Source: Flavobacterium cupreum
Lineage (GTDB): Bacteria > Bacteroidota > Bacteroidia > Flavobacteriales > Flavobacteriaceae
NCBI RefSeq assembly: GCF_003996965.1
Contig: NZ_QWDM01000018.1
Span: 1 to 64,000, forward strand
Reading direction: 5' to 3'
DNA length: 64,000 bases
Part shown: positions 54,801 to 61,120 of the stretch, in pieces
Layout: each line of letters begins with the position of its first letter
How positions within the stretch are numbered: the stretch's first letter is position 1
Notes under the pieces: model-generated
What the model saw: only the letters and a program-made list of their open reading frames with translations
Databases searched by the model: none
What the model was told of the DNA's origin: nothing
Program-made: the position numbers and the translations under genes

Positions 54801-54973
54801 ATCAGGATATTTCAGTTGACTTAGCAGGTTACAAAGGCACTTTTGAAGTATATGCCATTAACGCTTCGACAGGAGCTTTAACGAAAAAAGCAAGTATCAG
54901 CGGAGGTAAAAAAATCGTAATTCCGAAAATTGAAATTAAAGAAAAAGTACTATTCATAGTAAAAAAAAGTTAG
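51815..54973 (+). CDS. Beta-helix protein fused to a DUF6298-like domain
   Basis: The protein has 1052 residues, starting at GTG, with a signal peptide region to about residue 33. Residues about 80-500 form a pectate-lyase-like beta-helix: ATQKIQTAIDYVSTLKPDQS, AVLLDKGTFKIKGTLYIRKS, GVVLRGSGN. Residues about 590-1000 form a second catalytic-looking domain with HTIALEHNYGLWYDRRMDDH, RIDADAWPPYYEQPFARSG and IQLTSAEYTGPLEFMQFWLD, which I associate with DUF6298. A beta domain ends the chain. No characterised homologue is known to me. The two-domain layout next to GH140 suggests dual action on pectic chains. Confidence 0.65.
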   Translation: MNFIQLKNIIFLQKDKIGLFLFALLFSSAMAGQNTFPDIVKTKEGKLSFTADQLGNRIPDFSFAGYRSSEKAIPNPENKIFVPKQEEDATQKIQTAIDYVSTLKPDQSGFRGAVLLDKGTFKIKGTLYIRKSGVVLRGSGNTEEGTILLGTGLEREALIRILGTDDRKYKETFELANGFFPLGTQKIQLKNASKLKVSDEIIVSNPLTDNWIRELKMQDFGGETSWIGWKKGDWDMNWNRVVANIKGNEITLDAPLTMALNEVYATAKVISYSWPGRTEQNGIENILIKSTFNASNPKDEEHRWQAISIENARNAWVRQVNFKHFAGGAVTLLKTAQQITVEDCIATEPVSEIASFRRYTFYTEGQQTLFQRCYSEYGYHDFAVGGFGTAGPNVFVQCESHLPYENSGAIGSWATGVLFDIVNIDGKALSYNNREQGGRGAGWTAANSVIWESSASKIECYSPPTALNWAFGVWGQFEGNGIWKDVNGHISPRSLFYAQLENRLGPLPVKPFIYDLGSEPSSSPTVEVAKELTQNSVKTAMSLPEWIAEASKSNPINTVNSKLKNADDLKIATNNKTTDSASKIKSENGLLTFEGKLIAGKQMNTAWWRGSLLDNDVTKSLPHVTRFVPGRTGTGLTDQIEEVVAYLKTNHTIALEHNYGLWYDRRMDDHERVRRIDADAWPPYYEQPFARSGQDLAWDHLSKYDLTKFNDWYWNRLTSFANLAETNGQLLINQQYFQHNILEAGAHWASSPWRSANNINSTGFPEPPPYAGDKRIFMAEQFYDINNPQRRKLHQGFIRKSLENFQDNSNVIQLTSAEYTGPLEFMQFWLDEVQTWKDETGKKGLIGLSATKDVQDAVLKDAKRVKTVDVIDIRYWYYKEDGTAYAPEGGVNLAPRQHARKLKTGKETENQVYRAIREYRDPYPEKVILYSTDASSRFGWAVLMAGASLPNIPTVELPQFYTALSEMKPVEGNTFSDAVWTLENKGKSYLFYLKNDQDISVDLAGYKGTFEVYAINASTGALTKKASISGGKKIVIPKIEIKEKVLFIVKKS

Positions 54974-55127
54974 CCACAGATCGCAAAGACGAAACGGATT
55001 TAAGCTAACACCATTAAAACTAAAGCCTAAAAATTAAACTAAATCTGCGAGAAATAAAAAACAGCGAAAACCCGTATAATCCGTTAAACCCGCGATCCAG
55101 ATAATATATAATTCAAAACAGCATAAA

Positions 55128-56528
55128 ATGATCCATAAGCCAAAATATCACAGCATACTTATTATAAGCCTTTTACTGTTAGTAGCCTATAACGGATATG
55201 CTCAGTCTGCGCGAAAATTACCGAAAGTTAAAGTATCAGAAAACCATCATTATTTTGTCACCGAAGACCAAAAACCATTTTTCTGGCTTGGCGATACCGG
55301 TTGGCTGACTTTTGGAAAATTGGACAGAGAAGGCGTAACGAAATATTTTCAGGATCGAAAAGAAAAGGGTTTCAATGTGGTTCAGGTAATGGTTTTGCAT
55401 TCGCTGAATGTAACAAATGTGTATGGAGATAAAGCTTTAGTAAATGAAGATGTTTCGAAACCATTGACGACAGCAGGGAATAATTTTAATAATCCTCAGG
55501 AATATGATTATTGGGATCACGTAGATTATACGCTGGACGTTGCTCAGAAAAACGGAATTTATGTGGCTATGGTCCCGGTTTGGGGCACCAATGTTTCAAA
55601 AGGAAATAAAGTCAGCAAAGAACAGGCACAACAATATGCCCAATTTTTAGCAGACCGCTACAAAAACAGAACCAACATTATCTGGTTAAATGGCGGAGAC
55701 ACACACGGAAACGAGTTCACAGCCATCTGGAATACGATTGGAAGTACCCTGAAAACCAGTAATCCGGATCAGTTGGTGACGTTTCATCCTTTCGGCCGAA
55801 CCGATTCTTCTGAAAATTATCACAACGAAAAATGGCTGGATTTTAATATGTTCCAGTCCGGTCACCGCAGGTATGACCAGGATACACTGGCAGGATCTTT
55901 CAAAGAAGACAATTACAAATTCGTTCAAAGAGACTACGAATTAAAACCAGCTAAACCAACATTGGACGGGGAACCCTCTTACGAAGGAATTCCGCATGGA
56001 CTTCACGATACATTACAGCCAAAATGGACAGCTAATGATGTAAGACGTTACGGCTACTGGTCGGTTTTTGCAGGAGCGGCAGGCTATACCTACGGGCATA
56101 ATGCCGTAATGCAGATGTTCCGAAAAGGCGATAAACCTGCTTACGGAAACAAGGTTTTATGGACAAACGCGATCAACGCACCCGGAGCCGGACAAATGGT
56201 ATACCTTAAAAAACTAATGCTGGATTTTCCGTATTTAGAAAGAGTTCCCGACCAGACATTGATTGCAAACCAGGGCGAGAAATACGATTACCTTATAGCA
56301 ACAAGAGGAGGAAAGTACGCCTTAATTTATACCTACAACGGTAGGGAAATTTTACTCAATATGGGAAAAATTGCCGGTGATAAAGTAACCGCAAGCTGGT
56401 ACAATCCCAGAAACGGAAAAGAAACAAAAATCGGATCTGTTGAAAATAAAGGAACAAAGGAATTTCAGCCATCCGGAAATAAAGTTGATGGAAACGACTG
56501 GGTCTTGATTTTGAAGTCAAATAAGTAA
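55128..56528 (+). CDS. Secreted apiosidase-type enzyme, GH140 (DUF4038)
   Basis: The protein has 466 residues with a signal peptide to about residue 25 (GYA-QSA). The TIM barrel opens FFWLGDTGWLTFGKLDREGV and KGFNVVQVMVLHSLN. The likely acid/base is D191 in WLNGGDTHG and the nucleophile E282 in LDGEPSYEG, close to the positions reported for the GH140 apiosidase of Bacteroides thetaiotaomicron. The C-terminal domain is of the putative collagen-binding type (WYNPRNGKETKIG). GH140 cleaves between apiose and galacturonan in RG-II, the most specific pointer to RG-II in this window. Confidence 0.87.
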   Translation: MIHKPKYHSILIISLLLLVAYNGYAQSARKLPKVKVSENHHYFVTEDQKPFFWLGDTGWLTFGKLDREGVTKYFQDRKEKGFNVVQVMVLHSLNVTNVYGDKALVNEDVSKPLTTAGNNFNNPQEYDYWDHVDYTLDVAQKNGIYVAMVPVWGTNVSKGNKVSKEQAQQYAQFLADRYKNRTNIIWLNGGDTHGNEFTAIWNTIGSTLKTSNPDQLVTFHPFGRTDSSENYHNEKWLDFNMFQSGHRRYDQDTLAGSFKEDNYKFVQRDYELKPAKPTLDGEPSYEGIPHGLHDTLQPKWTANDVRRYGYWSVFAGAAGYTYGHNAVMQMFRKGDKPAYGNKVLWTNAINAPGAGQMVYLKKLMLDFPYLERVPDQTLIANQGEKYDYLIATRGGKYALIYTYNGREILLNMGKIAGDKVTASWYNPRNGKETKIGSVENKGTKEFQPSGNKVDGNDWVLILKSNK

Positions 56529-56533
56529 CGATT

Positions 56534-56565
56534 AACCCGACAGGTTTTTAAAACCTGTCGGGTTT
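56534..56565. repeat. Perfect palindrome of the CCGACAGGTTTTTAAAACC family
   Basis: The 32-bp sequence is a near-perfect self-complement just after the GH140 stop. Related copies follow other genes at 13048, 59136 and 61066. There is no T run, so a classical terminator is unlikely. Confidence 0.75.
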
Positions 56566-56637
56566 AAATCGGATAGCAAAAAAATAATAAGTCCGCGCAA
56601 TCTGGTAAATCTGCGTGAAACCAAAAAGCATAAAACC

Positions 56638-58209
56638 ATGAAAAACATACTAATCATTCTTTGTTTTATAACTTTCAACGCAGCCTTTGCAAATGACGGC
56701 TGGCTGAATATCCTAAACGAAGGGGGCAACAACAAAGGACTAATTTGTACAGACGCCATTCAGAAAGCCATTGAAAAAGCTTCTCAAAAGGGTGGCGGAA
56801 CCATTTTCTTTCCGGCGGGGGAATATTTAACAGGTGCTTTAAAATTAAAAAGCAACATCACCATTTATCTGGACTCAGGTGCGCTTTTGAAATTTTCCGA
56901 TAATTTTGATGATTACCTGCCTTTTGTGGAAATGCGTTATGAAGGAATTGTGATGCAGAGTTTTTCACCCTTATTTTATGCAAAAGATGCCGAGAATATT
57001 ACTATAAAAGGAAGAGGGGTAATTGACGGACAGGGAAAAGCATGGTGGAATGAAGTCTATCGGATTGAAACCACCAAAGAGCCTTTACCGCTGACCAAAT
57101 ACCAAAAAATGTGGGAAGAACAAAACAAGGGGTTATTTACAGAACCGTATTACAAAAGAACCATCGATAAAAAGTTTTTCAGGCCCTCTTTTTTCCAGAC
57201 TTACAATTGTAAAAACATATTGGTGGAAGGCGTAACGTTTCAAAATTCGCCTTTCTGGACGATAAATCCCGAATTTTGTGATAATGTAACCATAACAGGA
57301 GTGACCATTTTCAATCCGCATTCGCCTAACACAGACGGAATCAATCCCTCCTCGTGTAAAAATGTTCATATTTCAAATTGCCACATCAGCGTTGGAGATG
57401 ACTGCATCACGATAAAATCAGGAAGAGACGGAGACGGCCGTAAATATGCAAGAGCTACAGAAAATGTGACCATCACCAACTGCACCATGTTAAGTGGTCA
57501 CGGAGGTGTTGTGATTGGAAGCGAAATGTCCGGCGGAATCAAAAAAGTCACAATTTCGAATTGTGTTTTTGATGGCACAGATCGAGGAATCCGTATCAAA
57601 TCGGCTCGGGGAAGAGGTGGGGTTGTTGAAGATATTCGTGTGGATAATATTGTCATGAAAAACATTAAGGAAGAAGCCATTGTACTGAGCCTTTTTTATG
57701 ACAAGGACACCAAAGAAGAACCGGTAACCGAGAAAACGCCAATTTTCAGAAACATCCACATGAGTAATATGACAGGATCGAATGTAAACAAAGCAGCTTC
57801 TATTTTAGGAATCAAGGAAATGCCCATTCAAAACATTACATTTTCGAATATAAACATGGATGCTAAAGAAGGTTTTACCGTGAATACGGCAACAGATTTA
57901 GAATTTCATGATGTAAAAATCAATGCTTCAGTGGGTTCTTCCTTCAAAATATCAGATTCAAAAAACCTGATTTTAGACAATGCCGGTTCCTCAACACCGA
58001 TAAAAGGAATTCCGGTCATTAAGCTGGATAATGTTTCCAATATGATGATCAATAACAATTTCCCGTTTAACGCAACAGATATTTTTATGGAAGCCGACGG
58101 AAAAGAAACAAAAGGAATTTACCTGAAAAACAATGTATTCAATAATGTAAATACCATTGTAAAAAAAGGCGCAGCCTTAGATAAAAAAGCAATTTCAGAA
58201 CAGCCATGA
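56638..58209 (+). CDS. Secreted polygalacturonase-type enzyme, GH28
   Basis: The protein has 523 residues with a signal peptide to about residue 19 (AFA-NDG). The right-handed beta-helix has every GH28 catalytic block: NTDG (D233), GDDC (D254, D255), SGHGG (H288) and RIK (R319-K321). It would hydrolyse galacturonan or rhamnogalacturonan linkages, probably exo-acting given the extended N-terminal half. It overlaps the GH43 start by 4 bp (ATGA), so the two are translationally coupled. Confidence 0.92.
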   Translation: MKNILIILCFITFNAAFANDGWLNILNEGGNNKGLICTDAIQKAIEKASQKGGGTIFFPAGEYLTGALKLKSNITIYLDSGALLKFSDNFDDYLPFVEMRYEGIVMQSFSPLFYAKDAENITIKGRGVIDGQGKAWWNEVYRIETTKEPLPLTKYQKMWEEQNKGLFTEPYYKRTIDKKFFRPSFFQTYNCKNILVEGVTFQNSPFWTINPEFCDNVTITGVTIFNPHSPNTDGINPSSCKNVHISNCHISVGDDCITIKSGRDGDGRKYARATENVTITNCTMLSGHGGVVIGSEMSGGIKKVTISNCVFDGTDRGIRIKSARGRGGVVEDIRVDNIVMKNIKEEAIVLSLFYDKDTKEEPVTEKTPIFRNIHMSNMTGSNVNKAASILGIKEMPIQNITFSNINMDAKEGFTVNTATDLEFHDVKINASVGSSFKISDSKNLILDNAGSSTPIKGIPVIKLDNVSNMMINNNFPFNATDIFMEADGKETKGIYLKNNVFNNVNTIVKKGAALDKKAISEQP

Positions 58210-59123
58210 AAAAAATAGTAACCCTGATATGCCTTGCCCTTATTGCCGTAGGCTATGCTCAGAAAAAGAAAGAAATTTATCTTTTCACTTCTTTTAGGGA
58301 GCCCGCGACAGCAGGATTGTACCTGGCCTACAGCGAAGACGGTTACACCTGGAAAGGACTGGAAGGATCCTTTCTGAAACCGGAAATCGGAGCCAGTAAA
58401 ATCATGAGGGATCCGTCCATCGTAAAAGGTGCCGATAATACGTATCATTTAGTCTGGACAACAGACTGGAAAGGCGGAAATGGTTTCGGATATGCGAGTT
58501 CTAAAGATTTAATGCACTGGTCAGCACAAGAATATATTCCGGTAATGAAAAACGAACCGGAAGTGGTAAACGTCTGGGCACCGGAAATTTTTTACGATGA
58601 TGTCAAAAAAGAATACATAATTATCTGGGCATCAACGATTCCGTTTCGATTTGAAAAAGGACAGGAAGAAGAGAAAAATAATCACCGGATGTATTATGTA
58701 ACCACCAAAGATTTTAAAGTGTTCTCCCCTGCCAAACTGTATTACGAACCCGGCTTTAGTGTCATTGATTGTGTCATTGTCAAGAAAGGCAAAAAAGAGT
58801 ATGTTTTGGTCCTGAAAGACAACACCAGACCCATGCGAAACATAAAAGTAGCGTTCGGAAAATCGGCTTTAGGGCCATTCGGAAAAAGCTCGGAACCTTT
58901 TACCGCTCATTTATCAGAAGGGCCGACGGTTGTAAAAGTGGGTAACAAATGGCTGATCTATTACGACAATTACGGCGAGAAAAATTATAAAGCCTCAGCG
59001 ACTTCAGATTTTATTCATTTTGAAGATGTTTCTTCAAAAATAAGCCTTCCGGAAGGTCACAAACACGGAACGATAACGACAATTTCAGAAGACGTTTTAA
59101 AAGGTTTAATGGATAGAAAATAA
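58206..59123 (+). CDS. Secreted GH43-family glycosidase
   Basis: The protein has 305 residues with a signal peptide to about residue 19 (GYA-QKK). The five-bladed propeller includes MRDPSIVKGADNTYHLVWTT (Asp of the catalytic set), NVWAPEIFYDDVKKEYIIIW (the second blade acid region) and SEGPTVVKVGNKWLIYYDNY (conserved late Glu). It is one of the shortest enzymes here and lacks an accessory domain. Arabinofuranosidase or galactosidase action on pectic side chains is inferred. It is coupled to GH28 by overlapping start and stop codons. Confidence 0.83.
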   Translation: MKKIVTLICLALIAVGYAQKKKEIYLFTSFREPATAGLYLAYSEDGYTWKGLEGSFLKPEIGASKIMRDPSIVKGADNTYHLVWTTDWKGGNGFGYASSKDLMHWSAQEYIPVMKNEPEVVNVWAPEIFYDDVKKEYIIIWASTIPFRFEKGQEEEKNNHRMYYVTTKDFKVFSPAKLYYEPGFSVIDCVIVKKGKKEYVLVLKDNTRPMRNIKVAFGKSALGPFGKSSEPFTAHLSEGPTVVKVGNKWLIYYDNYGEKNYKASATSDFIHFEDVSSKISLPEGHKHGTITTISEDVLKGLMDRK

Positions 59124-59135
59124 AAGTGTCAACGT

Positions 59136-59168
59136 AAACCTGACAGGTTTTTAAAACCTGTCAGGTTT
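59136..59168. repeat. Palindrome of the CCTGACAGGTTTTTAAAACC family
   Basis: A 33-bp perfect inverted repeat 12 bp after the GH43 stop codon, the same family as 56534. A degenerate copy is at 61066-61099 after the next gene. Confidence 0.75.
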
Positions 59169-59183
59169 AAAGAAAATATCAAA

Positions 59184-61055
59184 ATGATTGCTTTACAAAA
59201 AATAAAAATCGTTTCCTCACTAACTGTGCTGTTGACTTTCGGGTTAGTAAATTCTGCTATGGCCCAAAACGACACCGTTCGTTATGTCGGTAAAACACTT
59301 TCGAATATAGATTACCATCACGGACAGTTAAGTCCGGCGGTTGGGGTTCACGCCACGCAGATTATGCGTGCCAGTCGTGAACATCCCGAAAAAGCAGATG
59401 GTTTTGGCTGGACCTATAACCACCAGCCCATGATGGCGTATTGGAACAACACCTTTTATCTGCATTATTTAAGCGATCCGACCGGAGAACATATTCCGCC
59501 CAGCCAGACCTTACTAATGACTTCGAAAGACGGTGTAAGCTGGACAAAACCTCAGGTTATTTTCCCGATTTACCATATTCCTGACGGATGGAAAAAGGAA
59601 GGTGTTGAAGGCATTTCCAAAAATCTCGATGCCATTATGCACCAAAGAATGGGATTTTATACCTCAAAAGACAAACGCCTTTTTGCCTTAGCATATTACG
59701 GAATCGCAATGGATAAAAAAGACGATCCGAATGACGGAAAAGGGATTGGACGCGTGATTCGTGAAATTAAAAAAGACGGTAGTTTCGGAGAAATCTATTT
59801 TATCAGATACAATAAAAGCTGGGATAAATCAAAATCAGCCTTTCCGTTTTATACCAAAGCAAAGGACAAAGGACTGCTAAAAGCCTGCGAAGAAATTCTT
59901 TCGGAACCTTTGGTTTTACAGCAATGGGTAGAAGAGGCCGATCGTGACGATGAATTGATTCCGTTGCAAAAGCCATACAAAGCCTTTAGTTATTATCATT
60001 TGCCTAACGGAAATGTCGTGGGTTTATGGAAACACGCCCTGACCTCCATTAGTAAAGATGGCGGAAAAACCTGGGACTATATGCCTTTGCGTGCGCCAGG
60101 TTTTGTCAACAGCAATGCTAAAATCTGGGGACAAAAAACATCGGATAATAAATACGCAACAGTTTACAATCCATCCGAATACCGCTGGCCGCTGGCGATT
60201 TCTACCAGTGATGACGGCCTGAATTATAAGGATTTATTATTGGTTCACGGAGAGATCAGTCCGATGCGATATGGCGGAAACTATAAATCTGCCGGCCCGC
60301 AATATGTTCGCGGTATAACCGAAAAAGACGGAACACCACCCGACGGAAAAATTTGGGTAGGGTACAGCATGAATAAAGAAGACATCTGGGTGGCCTCGAT
60401 TCCGGTTCCCGTAATTTCGACAGTGACCGAAAATGTAAATGATGTTTTTAATACTCTTCCAGACGGAGAAGAATTAAAAGTATGGAATACATACGACCTT
60501 TCGTGGGCTTCCGCCAGAATCGAAAAGAAAACAGACGGTAAAAAATGGTTAACTTTAAGGGATAAGGATTCTTTTGATTATTCGCGTGCAGAACGTATAA
60601 TTCCGTTTGCAGAAAAAATGGAAGCCGTTTTTACCGTAATGCCGGAACAAGACAATCACGGTTTGCTGCAGGTTGAATTTCAAAATAAGCAGGGACTTCC
60701 GGCTATTCGATTGGTATTCGATTCCGATGGGGAACTAAAAGCGAAAAACGGTGCCCGTTTGGGTGGAATTACAAAATATGAAGCAGGAAAAGAATATACT
60801 ATAACAGTTAAATTAGACGTCACTTCCCGTTCGTATACTGTAAAAGTAAATGACGGTAAAGAAAGTGCTAAAATATTCTATGCTCCGGTTGACGGCATTT
60901 CACGTATTATGTTCCGGACAGGTGATCAGCGTTACACGCCCAAAGCTGATACTGAACCCGACACGCCGGATTTTACCGATTTACCGGATACGGGCAAACT
61001 AATTCCGGAAGCAGTATTTAATATTAAATCATTGGTGACCAAAAAGTTAAACTAG
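59184..61055 (+). CDS. Secreted sialidase-fold (Asp-box propeller) protein with a lectin-like C-terminus
   Basis: The protein has 623 residues with a signal peptide to about residue 28 (SAMA-QND). Residues about 30-410 form a six-bladed propeller with Asp-box motifs SKDGGKTW (a full match to SxDxGxTW), SKDGVSW and SDDGLNY. Residues about 430-610 form a beta-sandwich of the concanavalin type (EAVFTVMPEQDNHGLLQVEF). I cannot assign a GH family; the classical GH33 FRIP/RIP motif is not seen. In this locus it may act on an acidic sugar such as Kdo, DHA or a uronic acid, but that is speculation. Confidence 0.72.
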   Translation: MIALQKIKIVSSLTVLLTFGLVNSAMAQNDTVRYVGKTLSNIDYHHGQLSPAVGVHATQIMRASREHPEKADGFGWTYNHQPMMAYWNNTFYLHYLSDPTGEHIPPSQTLLMTSKDGVSWTKPQVIFPIYHIPDGWKKEGVEGISKNLDAIMHQRMGFYTSKDKRLFALAYYGIAMDKKDDPNDGKGIGRVIREIKKDGSFGEIYFIRYNKSWDKSKSAFPFYTKAKDKGLLKACEEILSEPLVLQQWVEEADRDDELIPLQKPYKAFSYYHLPNGNVVGLWKHALTSISKDGGKTWDYMPLRAPGFVNSNAKIWGQKTSDNKYATVYNPSEYRWPLAISTSDDGLNYKDLLLVHGEISPMRYGGNYKSAGPQYVRGITEKDGTPPDGKIWVGYSMNKEDIWVASIPVPVISTVTENVNDVFNTLPDGEELKVWNTYDLSWASARIEKKTDGKKWLTLRDKDSFDYSRAERIIPFAEKMEAVFTVMPEQDNHGLLQVEFQNKQGLPAIRLVFDSDGELKAKNGARLGGITKYEAGKEYTITVKLDVTSRSYTVKVNDGKESAKIFYAPVDGISRIMFRTGDQRYTPKADTEPDTPDFTDLPDTGKLIPEAVFNIKSLVTKKLN

Positions 61056-61065
61056 ATACGCAATC

Positions 61066-61099
61066 AAATCCGACAGGTTTTTAAAACTTTTTTGGGTTT
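61066..61099. repeat. Degenerate palindrome of the CCGACAGG family
   Basis: The left arm is intact (CCGACAGGTTTTTAAAAC) but the right arm is decayed (CTTTTTTGGGTTT), so pairing is weak. It lies after the sialidase-fold gene. Confidence 0.55.
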
Positions 61100-61120
61100 C
61101 TACGAACTAAAAATTATAAC

